Origin: Streptomyces sp. NBC_00483
GTDB lineage: Bacteria > Actinomycetota > Actinomycetes > Streptomycetales > Streptomycetaceae
Assembly: GCF_036013745.1 (NCBI RefSeq)
Contig: NZ_CP107880.1
Coordinates: forward strand, 4,464,001 to 4,528,000
DNA: 64,000 bases
Direction: 5' to 3'
This document shows positions 32,055 to 40,607 of this stretch, piece by piece. The translations under genes were made by a program, and so were the position numbers. The notes under the pieces are model-generated. The model was given only the letters and a program-made list of their open reading frames with translations. It was not told the DNA's origin and ran no database searches. Position 1 is the first letter of the stretch; each line of letters starts with the position of its first letter.

Positions 32055-32912
32055 GTGGCGTCCAACGTCAATCCCACCGTCAGGCGACGCCGGTTGGGCC
32101 AGGAGCTGCGCCGGCTCCGCGAACTCAAGGGCATGACCGCCGAAGAGGTCGCCGAGCGCCTGCTGGTGTCGCAGTCGAAGATCAGCCGCCTGGAGAACGG
32201 GCGGCGCAGCATCAGCCAGCGCGACGTACGCGATCTGTGCGGCGTGTACGAGGTCGAGGACCACCGGGTCATCGACTCGCTGATGCAAATGGCCAAGGAT
32301 TCGCGCCAGCAAGGCTGGTGGCACTCCTTCGGCGACATTCCCTACAGCGTCTACATCGGCCTGGAGACCGACGCCGCTTCCTTGCGCGTGTACGAGTCGC
32401 AGTGCATCCCCGGTCTGCTGCAGACCCGCGGCTACGCGGAGGCGCTGATCCAGGGCGCGATGCCCGAGGCCTCGCTCACGGACGTCGAGAAGCGCGTCCA
32501 GGTCCGTATCCGCCGCCAGGAGCGGATCGACGACGAGGCCAACTCGCTGCGCCTGTGGGTGGTCCTGGACGAGGCGGCGCTGCGCCGCGCCGTCGGCGGG
32601 TCCGTGGTGATGCGCGAGCAGCTTGAGCACCTCGCGGAGGTGTCCGGGCTCCCCCATGTCACCGTGCAGGTGCTGCCCTTCGAGATGGGCGCGCATCCGG
32701 GGATCACGGGGCAGTACGCGATTCTCGAGTTCCCCGACGCGGCGGACTCCAGCGTCGTCTACATCGAGGGCGTCACCAGCGACCTCTACCTGGAGAAGAC
32801 GCAGGACGTGCAGAAGTACAGCGTCATGTACGAGCATCTGCGCGCCCAGGCGCTGAACGTGGAGCAGTCCCGGCAGTTCATCCTGGAAGCCGCGAAGCGC
32901 CACACGCGCTGA
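32055..32912 (+). CDS. XRE helix-turn-helix regulator with DUF5753
   Basis: 285 residues. The helix-turn-helix at about 8-60 reads MTAEEVAERLLVSQSKISRL, followed by the DUF5753 domain (about 85-275) with VYESQCIPGLLQTRGYAEAL and LPHVTVQVLPFEMGAHPG. These are standard features of the abundant WhiJ-like Streptomyces regulators of development and antibiotics. GTG 32055 follows GGAGG. It is paired with the DUF397 gene at 33180, the usual partner. Confidence 0.85.
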   Translation: MASNVNPTVRRRRLGQELRRLRELKGMTAEEVAERLLVSQSKISRLENGRRSISQRDVRDLCGVYEVEDHRVIDSLMQMAKDSRQQGWWHSFGDIPYSVYIGLETDAASLRVYESQCIPGLLQTRGYAEALIQGAMPEASLTDVEKRVQVRIRRQERIDDEANSLRLWVVLDEAALRRAVGGSVVMREQLEHLAEVSGLPHVTVQVLPFEMGAHPGITGQYAILEFPDAADSSVVYIEGVTSDLYLEKTQDVQKYSVMYEHLRAQALNVEQSRQFILEAAKRHTR

Positions 32913-33179
32913 AGTCCGACACACTCACTGAAGGTCGAAGAAGTCCAACTCGCGTAACGGACCGCAGAGTTCAGGCCTCCGATCCGGGCCCGGCCCGTGG
33001 GAAAGCGCCGCACGGTACACCTTTCCCACGGGCTCATGGAAGACCCACCTGGAATATGCCATCCGGTCGAGTGAATGGCCCCACCGCCGCCCCCGGTCGG
33101 CGAGTAGCGTCGATCACGCCACCAACCGACATGGTGTTGGCGCAAAGCCGCAGCAAGTCCGCGGCTCAGCAAGGGATCA

Positions 33180-33401
33180 ATGGCCAGACCGGAGCAGATC
33201 ATGGCAATCACCAAGGGCGCACAGCCCACCTGGATCAAGTCCTCGTACTCCGCAGGGAACGGCGCGTGCGTGGAGATCAAGTCTCCCGCCGCCCACGCGG
33301 TGGACGTACGCGACTCCAAGGACCCGCAGGGCCCGAACCTGGCGTTCGCGCCGGCTTCATGGAGCGCCTTCGTCACGGAGATGAGCCGGGTCGCCAGCTG
33401 A
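33180..33401 (+). CDS. DUF397 partner protein
   Basis: 73 residues (or 66 from ATG 33201, which has GGAG at 6 nt). The signature WIKSSYSAGNGACVEIKSP and the later VRDSKDP and W-x2-F define DUF397, the small protein encoded beside XRE-DUF5753 regulators. It is thought to modulate the partner regulator, as in the WhiJ systems. The 267-bp space after the regulator suggests its own promoter. Confidence 0.8.
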   Translation: MARPEQIMAITKGAQPTWIKSSYSAGNGACVEIKSPAAHAVDVRDSKDPQGPNLAFAPASWSAFVTEMSRVAS

Positions 33402-33464
33402 CCCCCCAGCCAACTCCGTGAGACAACCGAACACGCAAGAAAGCACTGCGCAAGACCGCAACAT

Positions 33465-33509
33465 GCAAAACAGCACCACGCAAAACAGCACCACGCAACA
33501 TCGCACCAC
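33465..33509 (+). repeat. 15-bp tandem repeat
   Basis: GCAAAACAGCACCAC occurs twice in tandem (33465-33479, 33480-33494), then a third degenerate unit GCAACATCGCACCAC (33495-33509). The surrounding sequence is unusually A-rich for this chromosome. The gap 33402-33583 holds nothing else I can support. Confidence 0.7.
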
Positions 33510-33583
33510 TGACAGAGCCCTCTCGACTGGTCCGCCGTCCTGGCCGAGGGGGCTCGGCGCTGTCCGGAGCAGGACAGCCCGGG

Positions 33584-34420
33584 TCAGCGCAGCTGATCCA
33601 CGTACTGATCCGTGCCCGGCACCGTCGGGATGAACGGGGCGACCAGTTCCACCCGGCCGAGGCCCGACGCCGCCACCGCCTCGCCCAGGCCCGTGAAATG
33701 GTCCTGCCAGCACTCGCGCGGGTCGGCCTGGAGGAACCAGAGCAGGGTGAGCCGGGTGTCGACGCCCTCGACCTGCTTCACGTACGTCATCTTGTCCCCC
33801 GGCAGCGGTGTCGGGCGGAAGACCGTGACCATCGCGGCGGGCGATCCTGCCACCCGCTCCGGCAGATGCTCGGTGCGCAGCCACTCCAGCAACTCGGCGC
33901 GCTGCTCGGGACCTTCGGCGTCGATCACCTCGACGACGAGCCCCTGGTAGGGATGGTCGAGCGCGTGGAAGTCGCGCGGCCCCTCGTCCCCGTCCCGGTA
34001 CACCGTCGCCTCGTGGTCCTGGAACGCCGTGAAGACGTGCGTGCGGTCCTGGTGGACGCGGTCGTCCCGGTTGAGCCGCTTGTTGATGCCGACGGTCCAC
34101 TTCATGTGGTCGGCGTAACGGCCCTCGGTGATCCAGTACGTGGAGATGTAGCAGCCCGCCGTGACCGGCTCGGCGACCGCGGACTTCTCGGGGTAGCGCA
34201 GGAGTTGGAGGTCGCGGGTGGCGACCCAGCGGCGCCCGGAGTACATCCACGGCATGGCCATGGCGCCGGCGTAGTAGTGGTCGTCCTCGTACCAGCGGTT
34301 GTACGCGTGTTCATGGCCCGGGTGCGGTTCGACCATGGTGATCAGGGCGTGCCCCGGGCGCACCCCGTACGGCCCGACGGCCGCCAGTTCCGCGTACGTC
34401 TCGCTGTGCGTGTCCTCCAT
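33584..34420 (-). CDS. Dimeric alpha/beta-barrel-type protein (EthD/NIPSNAP-like)
   Basis: 278 residues from ATG 34420, with GGGGAG upstream. Two similar halves can be seen, each with a ferredoxin-like pattern: LITMVEPHPGHEHAYNRWYE at about 27-46, and GLVVEVIDAEGPEQRAELLE with LRTEHLPERVAG near 160-190. The N-x-W-Y-E-D-D-H-Y pattern is common in proteins associated with aromatic or terpenoid breakdown. It diverges from the SDR at 34533, and an operator lies between them. Enzymatic activity cannot be inferred with confidence. Confidence 0.6.
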   Translation of the reverse strand: MEDTHSETYAELAAVGPYGVRPGHALITMVEPHPGHEHAYNRWYEDDHYYAGAMAMPWMYSGRRWVATRDLQLLRYPEKSAVAEPVTAGCYISTYWITEGRYADHMKWTVGINKRLNRDDRVHQDRTHVFTAFQDHEATVYRDGDEGPRDFHALDHPYQGLVVEVIDAEGPEQRAELLEWLRTEHLPERVAGSPAAMVTVFRPTPLPGDKMTYVKQVEGVDTRLTLLWFLQADPRECWQDHFTGLGEAVAASGLGRVELVAPFIPTVPGTDQYVDQLR

Positions 34421-34487
34421 GCCGCTCCCCTTCCGGCCTCTCGCGCCCTCTCGCGCAGGCCTTCCATCTCCCGTTGGACGCCCATAC

Positions 34488-34504
34488 TCTGACGCCCCGT
34501 CAGA
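34488..34504. promoter_or_regulatory. Palindromic operator TCTGACG-CCC-CGTCAGA (site 1)
   Basis: A perfect 7+3+7 palindrome between the divergent genes 34420 and 34533. It matches six other sites upstream of the 52-57 kb genes (see 53463, 53524, 55403, 55444, 57131, 57213). It has the form of a TetR-family operator; no TetR gene is in the window. Confidence 0.7.
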
Positions 34505-34532
34505 CATAACGCCAGAGCCGGGAGGCGAACCG

Positions 34533-35327
34533 ATGGTGAATGCGGAACTGCTTGCGGGGAAGACCGTGATCGTCTCCGGGGTGGGCGCGGGGCTCGGCCG
34601 CCAGGTGGTGGAGGCCGTGCTGCGCGACGGCGGGAACGCGGTGCTCGGGGCGCGCACCGAGGCCCATCTCGCTGCATGCGCAAAGGAGTTGGACCCGGAG
34701 GGCAAGCGGACCGCGTTCCGCTCGACCGACATCGCCGACGAGGCGCAGTGCGAGGCACTCGCGGATCTGGCGCGCGAGCGGTTCGGTGGCGTGGACGCGG
34801 TCGTCCACGTCGCGGCCTGGGACAGCTACTTCGGCGGCCTGGAGGATGCCGACTTCGAGACCTGGAGCAAGGTCGTCGACGTGAATCTGTTCGGCACGCT
34901 GCGGATGACCCGCGCGTGCCTGCCGGCCCTCAAGGAGCGCGGCGGCTCGGTCGTCTTCATCGGGACGCAGTCGGCGATCGCGGCGCCCTCCCAGGTCCGG
35001 CAGGCGGCGTACGCGGCGTCCAAGGGCGCCCTGACGAGCGCCATGTACTCGCTGGCGCGGGAGGTCGGGCCGCACCGGGTCCGGGTGAACACCGTGCTGC
35101 CCGGCTGGATGTGGGGCCCGCCCGTGCAGGCCTACGTACAGATCACCGCGCAGACCGAGGGCGTGCCCGAGGACGAGGTGCTCGGGCGGCTCACCGAGCG
35201 GATGGCGCTGCCGGACCTCGCGACGGACGGGGACGTGGCGGACGCGGCGGTGTTCCTCGCCTCCGACCGGGCGCGCGCGATCACCGGCCAGCAGCTCCTG
35301 GTGAACGCCGGAGAACTCATGCGGTAG
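34533..35327 (+). CDS. Short-chain dehydrogenase/reductase
   Basis: 264 residues of a classical SDR. The NAD(P) loop is VSGVGAGLGRQV (about residues 14-25), followed by the catalytic Ser region IGTQSAI and the active-site YAASK (near 165). ATG 34533 follows GGGAGG. Its divergent neighbour and shared operator tie it to the catabolic group at 52-57 kb. The substrate, probably an alcohol or a CoA-linked hydroxy group, is unknown. Confidence 0.8.
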   Translation: MVNAELLAGKTVIVSGVGAGLGRQVVEAVLRDGGNAVLGARTEAHLAACAKELDPEGKRTAFRSTDIADEAQCEALADLARERFGGVDAVVHVAAWDSYFGGLEDADFETWSKVVDVNLFGTLRMTRACLPALKERGGSVVFIGTQSAIAAPSQVRQAAYAASKGALTSAMYSLAREVGPHRVRVNTVLPGWMWGPPVQAYVQITAQTEGVPEDEVLGRLTERMALPDLATDGDVADAAVFLASDRARAITGQQLLVNAGELMR

Positions 35328-35538
35328 CCGACCGGCTCGGGGCACCTGCCGATACCGCAGGTCAGCCAGGGTGAATGCCTTCCTCCCCGAGTTTCGCCAC
35401 GTTCTGAATTCTGTCCGGGGTTCATATCCATGACTGCAGAACCCTTGACCGGCCCCAAGCACGGAGGTTCAATCCCCCACGTCCCCAACACCCTTACCGG
35501 GGGCAACCGTTGTGCAGCGGAACCCCTGGAGGGGGCAC

Positions 35539-37113
35539 ATGAACAGTCTCGACTGGGTCGTGCTCATCGCCTACTTCGGCGTGATGGTCGCGATCGGCGT
35601 CTGGTCCCACAAGCGCGTCGACAACGTTTCCGACTTCTTCACCGCGGGCGGCAAGATGCCGTGGTGGCTGTCCGGCATCTCGCACCACATGTCCGGCTAC
35701 AGCGCGGTGATGTTCACCGGGTACGCCGGTATCGCGTACACCTACGGCGTGACGTCCTTCGTCACCTGGTCCTTCCCGATCGCGCTCGGCATCGCCATCG
35801 GCGCCCGGCTGTTCGCGCCGCGCATCAACCGGCTGCGCTCCAAGCTCCATGTGGCCTCCCCGCTGGAGTACTTGAAGAACCGCTACAACCTGGGCACCCA
35901 GCAGGCGCTCGCCTGGTCCGGGATGCTGCTGAAGATCGTCGACGTGGCCGCGAAGTGGGCGGCCATCGCCACGCTGCTGTCCGTGTTCACGGGTGTGTCC
36001 CTGAACCAGGGCATCCTCATCACCGGTGCCATCACCGCGGTCTACTGCACGATCGGCGGCCTGTGGGCGGACGCGCTCACCGAACTCGGCCAGTTCATCA
36101 TCCAGTTGCTGGCCGGGGTCTCGATGTTCATCGCGGTCGTCCTCAAGCTCAGCGACAAGCACATCGGCTTCTTCGAGGCCTGGAGCCGGCCCGAGCTGCA
36201 GGGCCACGACAAGCCGCTGGTCGGCCCGTACGGCACGGTCTTCCTGCTCGCGTTCCTCTTCATCAAGCTCTTCGAATACAACGGCGGCATGCTCAACCAG
36301 GCCCAGCGCTACATGGCGACGAGCAGCGGGCGCGAGGCCAAGCGGTCCGCCTACCTGTCGGCCTCGCTCTGGCTGATCTGGCCGGTCGTCCTCTTCTTCC
36401 CGATGTGGATGTCGCCGCTGCTCGTGCAGGCGCAGAAGCCGGACGGCTCCGACTCGTACGGCCTGATGACCGAACAGCTGCTGCCGCACGGCCTGTTGGG
36501 CCTGGTGATCGTCGGCTTCTTCTCGCACACGATGGCCATGTGCTCCTCCGACGCCAACGCGATCGCGGCCGTCTTCACGCGGGACGTGGCGCCCGCGCTC
36601 TCCTCGAAGGCGCGGCAGTGGGGCCCGCGCACGGGCCTGCTCGCGGCCCGCCTGACGACGGTGATCTTCCTGGGCCTGTCCATGGCGGTCGCCACGCAGG
36701 TCAACTCGCCCACGTTCAAGGACATCATCACGGTGGTCATCAAGTGGGTGGCCGGTCTGATGGGACCGATCGCGATCCCGATGATGCTTGGCCTGCTGCG
36801 CCAGTTCCGCCGCTCCGGGCCGACCGCCGCGCTCACCAGCTGGGGCATGGGCCTGCTCGCGTTCTGGCTGGTGAACTACCCGATCAGCTGGAACATCGAG
36901 GGCGGCGTGCCGCTCCAGTACCAGGTGTCGATCCCGCTCGCCGTCTCCCTGGTCCTCTACATCCTCATCGGCTACATCAAGCCCGAGGACACCCCGGAGC
37001 GCGACGCGATCATCGCGACCATCAACTCCGACGACGACGGCGCTGCTGCGGCGGCGGTACCGGCACCGGCCGGCGCGAGCGACAACGTACTCGGATCACG
37101 GGTGAAGGACTGA
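35539..37113 (+). CDS. Sodium:solute symporter (SSS family)
   Basis: 524 residues with about thirteen membrane segments. The start MNSLDWVVLIAYFGVMVAIG, the conserved DFFTAGGKMPWW loop and HTMAMCSSDANAIAAVF near 340 fit the SSS family, which includes sugar and sugar-acid transporters. ATG 35539 follows GGAGGGGG. The substrate is unknown. It converges on the ARH-like gene, with a hairpin between them. The gap 35328-35538 shows no gene. Confidence 0.8.
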   Translation: MNSLDWVVLIAYFGVMVAIGVWSHKRVDNVSDFFTAGGKMPWWLSGISHHMSGYSAVMFTGYAGIAYTYGVTSFVTWSFPIALGIAIGARLFAPRINRLRSKLHVASPLEYLKNRYNLGTQQALAWSGMLLKIVDVAAKWAAIATLLSVFTGVSLNQGILITGAITAVYCTIGGLWADALTELGQFIIQLLAGVSMFIAVVLKLSDKHIGFFEAWSRPELQGHDKPLVGPYGTVFLLAFLFIKLFEYNGGMLNQAQRYMATSSGREAKRSAYLSASLWLIWPVVLFFPMWMSPLLVQAQKPDGSDSYGLMTEQLLPHGLLGLVIVGFFSHTMAMCSSDANAIAAVFTRDVAPALSSKARQWGPRTGLLAARLTTVIFLGLSMAVATQVNSPTFKDIITVVIKWVAGLMGPIAIPMMLGLLRQFRRSGPTAALTSWGMGLLAFWLVNYPISWNIEGGVPLQYQVSIPLAVSLVLYILIGYIKPEDTPERDAIIATINSDDDGAAAAAVPAPAGASDNVLGSRVKD

Positions 37114-37134
37114 CCGAAGGACCAACCACCACTG

Positions 37135-37158
37135 GGCCGCACCTTCCGGGGTGCGGCC
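37135..37158. terminator. Hairpin between convergent genes
   Basis: GGCCGCACC (37135-37143) pairs with GGTGCGGCC (37150-37158) between the symporter and the ARH-like gene; it ends at that gene's stop codon. Confidence 0.65.
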
Positions 37159-38279
37159 TACGCCCGCGGGTACCGCGCCAACCACCCCGCCGAAGCCGAC
37201 CCCGGCCCATGCAGCGCAGCGCCTTGCGTCATCTCCATCGCGAAGTCGTCCGCAAGCTCCAGGATCGTGGGCCGACCCTCCACCTCCGCCACCCACGCGG
37301 GCGGCAACGCCGTCTCCCCGTGCAGCGCCCCGAGCAGGCTCCCGCACAACGCGCCGACCTGCGCGGAGGGCCCGTCGTGGTGCACGGCAAGGCCGAGGCC
37401 GTGCCGGATGTCGTCGCTGACGAGCGCGCAGTACACGGCGGCCGCGAGCACCCCGGTCGCGTCCCCGTCGCCCACCAGCTCCCCGACCCGCGCCGCGGTC
37501 GGCATGCCCTGCCGTACGGCGCCGAGCGCGTGCTTGAGCGCGTCCGCGACGGGCGGGTGCCCGGGGCGCGCGGCGAGCAGGGCAAGCGCGCGCTGCACGG
37601 CGGCGTCGAGGGAGTCGCCGCGCGCGAGGGCGTGCACGAGGACCGCGTACGCGCCCGCCGCCAGGTAGGCCTCCGCGGCGCCGTGGGTGTGCACGGCGCA
37701 CTCGACGGAGAGCTGGAACACGAGCTGCGGCTCCCAGCCGACGAGGAGCCCGAACGGCGCGGAGCGGGTCGCCGCCTCGGCGCCGTCCGCGTCCAGGTTC
37801 TTGGGTCGGTCGAGCGTCCCCATGACGTCGTTGCCGAGCCCCAGCAGGCACGCCTGCGCGGCACCCCGCCGCGAGTACAGCCACTCCTCGCGGGCCAGCC
37901 AGCCGTCCTCCTTGCGGCGCAGGTCGGGACCCCAGTCGCGCTGGGTCGCCGCCCACCGCAGATAGGCGCGGTGCACATCGGTCGGCGGGTGCCAGGCGCC
38001 GGTGTCGCGGCGGACCTGGGCGCGGATGAGCCCGTCGACGGTGAACAGGGTCAACTGGGTGGCGGCCGTGATGGCGCCGGTCCGCCCGTACACGGGCACC
38101 AGCTGCTTGAGCCCCTCGTCCCCGTGCTCGGCGTGGATCCCGTCGAGCGTGAGGCCGTCGAGCGGGGCGCCGAGGGTGTCACCGAGTGCGCCACCGAGCA
38201 GGGTCCCGCGCACTCTGCTGCGGAAGTCCTGCTGTTCGGTGCGGCCCCAGACGGCCGCCGCGTTGGGCGCTGCGCCCAT
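37158..38279 (-). CDS. ADP-ribosylglycohydrolase homologue lacking metal ligands
   Basis: 373 residues over the full ARH/DraG fold. The GTLLGGALGDTLGAPLDG start motif is intact. The next metal motif, normally T-D-D-T, reads TAATQL (near residue 73), and the C-terminal metal motif, normally G-D-x-D, reads HDGPSAQVG (near 310). Four Mg-binding Asp positions are therefore lost, so hydrolysis of ADP-ribose bonds is unlikely. It may bind ADP-ribosylated protein or act as a regulator. The length is normal and there is no frameshift. Confidence 0.75.
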   Translation of the reverse strand: MGAAPNAAAVWGRTEQQDFRSRVRGTLLGGALGDTLGAPLDGLTLDGIHAEHGDEGLKQLVPVYGRTGAITAATQLTLFTVDGLIRAQVRRDTGAWHPPTDVHRAYLRWAATQRDWGPDLRRKEDGWLAREEWLYSRRGAAQACLLGLGNDVMGTLDRPKNLDADGAEAATRSAPFGLLVGWEPQLVFQLSVECAVHTHGAAEAYLAAGAYAVLVHALARGDSLDAAVQRALALLAARPGHPPVADALKHALGAVRQGMPTAARVGELVGDGDATGVLAAAVYCALVSDDIRHGLGLAVHHDGPSAQVGALCGSLLGALHGETALPPAWVAEVEGRPTILELADDFAMEMTQGAALHGPGSASAGWLARYPRA

Positions 38280-38386
38280 GGGGGACTCCTCCTGTCACGA
38301 CCCTCGACCCTTCGGCTTCGAGCACTGTAATCGACCGACGTCGACCAGGAATGTTCACGAAGTGATGGGATCGTGGACGCCTGCGC

Positions 38387-38608
38387 TCACGCGGAGCACG
38401 GGCGGTTGTTCGTGGGTCCCGCCTCGCCCAGATCGATGGTCTGCTCATCGGCGATGAAGGGCTCGTCCCAGACACGGCAGGCCATCGCGATGCGATGGAT
38501 TCCCTCTCTGATCAGCTCGTCCTCGGACACTCCCAGGCGTCCTGACGCTTCTTTGATCAGCGCGATGTCCGCTTCGTCCGCGTGGACACGTACAAGTTTC
38601 AGCCCCAT
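38387..38608 (-). CDS. Ribbon-helix-helix antitoxin-like protein
   Basis: 73 residues. LVRVHADEADIALIKEASGR then LGVSEDELIREGIHRIAM is the beta-strand plus two helices of a CopG/RHH-type DNA-binding protein. It lies 6 bp after a broken small gene that looks like its former partner (38615-38760), so it may be an orphan antitoxin. It may still repress its own promoter. Confidence 0.6.
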   Translation of the reverse strand: MGLKLVRVHADEADIALIKEASGRLGVSEDELIREGIHRIAMACRVWDEPFIADEQTIDLGEAGPTNNRPCSA

Positions 38609-38614
38609 GGCAAC

Positions 38615-38760
38615 TCAGCCGTACCAGGTCACATTGCAGATGTAGACACAGGCGTGCCGGGGAATCGCGAGGAAGCTGATGAATCCGCCACCACTCCCGG
38701 CGGAAGCCCTTCCATGACGTACTCGGCGCTCGGGTTGTAGTCCCAGGTCCAGTCGGTCAC
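38615..38760 (-). pseudogene. Relic toxin-like gene with internal deletion
   Basis: Read leftward from GTG 38760, the first frame gives VTDWTWDYNPSAEYVMEGLP, and the end, in a different frame, gives FLAIPRHACVYICNVTWYG before the stop at 38615. Both ends look like one small streptomycete protein family (start DWTWxxxP, end W-Y-G), but the middle is missing and the frames do not match. A 29-residue reading frame (38757-38846, ending EIRAIRETAEAEAGL) overlaps its start by GTGA. I read the locus as a decayed toxin-antitoxin pair. Confidence 0.5.
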
Positions 38761-39350
38761 AACCCGGCCTCTGCCTCAGCCGTCTCCCGGATCGCCCGGA
38801 TCTCGGCCATGGGGGCGCGCAGGTCTCCCTCTCCCGCATCGACCATGATGCCCGACGACGGTGAACTCGGACATGTGGCGCTCCCGGGAGCGGTGAAGGC
38901 CGCGTGGCGGTGTGGCCGAACGGCCGGAATGGGCGCGCGAAGGCGCGCTAATCTGTTGCCCAGACATCGGGAAGCCTCTTTCTTCCTTGGTGGTTAGGCC
39001 CTCGTCCGGGATGCCAGTCCCGGCGGGGGCCGCTTTGCATATGCGGCAGAGAGTGCACCACGAACTCGCGTGTTCGCCAGTCGAGTTGGCGATCGTCACT
39101 CTCGCGAGTGATGCCCCTCCGGTGGCTTACGTCCGGAGGTGAGGTGGGTGGGTTTGGTTTTTCCCAACCCTTTCTTTGGGGGGTGGCGTACCGGATCACC
39201 GGATCTCGCCAACTCGGGTTCCGGAGCGCCATCCACATCCGCGAACCCCGGAAACATTGCCCCGAAAACCGCCCCACCGCCCCTCCCGACGGAGGACCCT
39301 GGAAGCACACGTCTTCTGGTGCTGAGGGGCACCGGAAAGGGTGGGACGCC

Positions 39351-40361
39351 ATGGACGCGGACAAGGGGCAGGGTCCTGCGAGCGCGGCCAACCGCTTCAC
39401 CACGCGTTCCGTGGACGAGGCGCGCGCCGTGCTGTCGCAGCAGTTCTACGACATGAAGCTGGACACGCCCTCGGCACAGGACTTCGAGCTCGACGCCGAC
39501 GTCGTGGTGCTGGGTGGCGTGACGATCGGGCGCATGTCGTTCGGCGCCTCCATCCGGGTCTACGTCCCCGACCTGGAGGGCTACCACGTCGTGGCGCCGA
39601 CGACCGGCTCCTTCAGCATCGGTCAGGGCCGGGCGCCCGACACCCCCGTGTCGGCCCGCACGGGCGGCATGATGAATCCCCCGAAGAGCTTCCGGGTCGG
39701 CGACTTCTCGCCCGACTGCGACACCCTCACCATCAAGATCGACAAGGCGGCGGTGCACCGACAGCTGGAGGTACTGCTGGGCAGGCCCGCGCACCGCAAT
39801 GCCGACTTCAGCCCGTCGTTCGACATCTCCCGGGGAGCCGGACGCAGTTGGGCGGGTCTGGCGCGCTGGGCCGCGCTCGACGCGAACAGCCCGGGCGGTC
39901 TGCTGCAGAGCCCCATGGTCCGAGGCCGGATCGAACAGACCTTGCTGGAAGGCCTGTTGCTCGCCACCGACCACCGCTACCGCGACGCCCTCGACGCGCC
40001 TCCGCTCTCCATGCCCGCCGTCGCTGTGAAGCGCGTCATGGACGCGGTGCGCGACAACCCGGCCGAGCCCTGGGACGCGAACCGGCTCGCCGCCGTCGCC
40101 CAGGTCGGCCTGCGCACGCTGCAGGAGGCGTTCCGGTCACAGGCGCGCATGACGCCCATGGGGTACGTGCACGAGGTGCGGATGCAGCACGTGCGGATGG
40201 CGCTGCGCGTCGCCGCGCCCGGCGAGACCACGGTCACCGAGGTCGCCTACCGCTGGGGCTTCGCCCACCTGGGCCGGTTCTCCCGGCGCTACCGGGACCG
40301 GTTCGGCGAGCCCCCTTCCCGTACGCTCGCCGCCTCGCGAAGCCTCGCGCGAACCGGATAG
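39351..40361 (+). CDS. AraC-family transcriptional regulator
   Basis: 336 residues with an N-terminal AraC-binding-type domain (about 30-190: LDADVVVLGGVTIGRMSFGA) and a C-terminal double helix-turn-helix (about 230-330: LAAVAQVGLRTLQEAFRSQ and GFAHLGRFSRRYRDRFGE). The ligand and targets are unknown. The 230-bp leader contains a T-rich tract near 39150-39180 that is unusual here. It is followed by the convergent fbiC gene. Confidence 0.8.
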   Translation: MDADKGQGPASAANRFTTRSVDEARAVLSQQFYDMKLDTPSAQDFELDADVVVLGGVTIGRMSFGASIRVYVPDLEGYHVVAPTTGSFSIGQGRAPDTPVSARTGGMMNPPKSFRVGDFSPDCDTLTIKIDKAAVHRQLEVLLGRPAHRNADFSPSFDISRGAGRSWAGLARWAALDANSPGGLLQSPMVRGRIEQTLLEGLLLATDHRYRDALDAPPLSMPAVAVKRVMDAVRDNPAEPWDANRLAAVAQVGLRTLQEAFRSQARMTPMGYVHEVRMQHVRMALRVAAPGETTVTEVAYRWGFAHLGRFSRRYRDRFGEPPSRTLAASRSLARTG

Positions 40362-40607
40362 CGGCCCCGCGCAAAACGGCGAGACCGGCCCCGGGAGCGG
40401 GCCGTACCTTCCTGATACCGCCCCGCTCACGGGATGTCGCGGAAGATGGACGGCGTCGGCGCCGCCCACCCGCCGCTCCCCTCCATCCCACGTACGGCGG
40501 CGGACTGTGGCGCAGGCAGAGCGGGAGAGCCTGCGCGCTCGGGCCCGGCCGCCCACCCTGTCAGCGGCGGCGGGCCCGGGACCCGACCGTTCTGTGGCGC
40601 CCCGCCT

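Noticed and set aside
39150..39185. T-rich tract as a terminator
   Set aside because: The inverted bases pair poorly, and the tract lies in the AraC gene leader with no gene ending before it on that strand.
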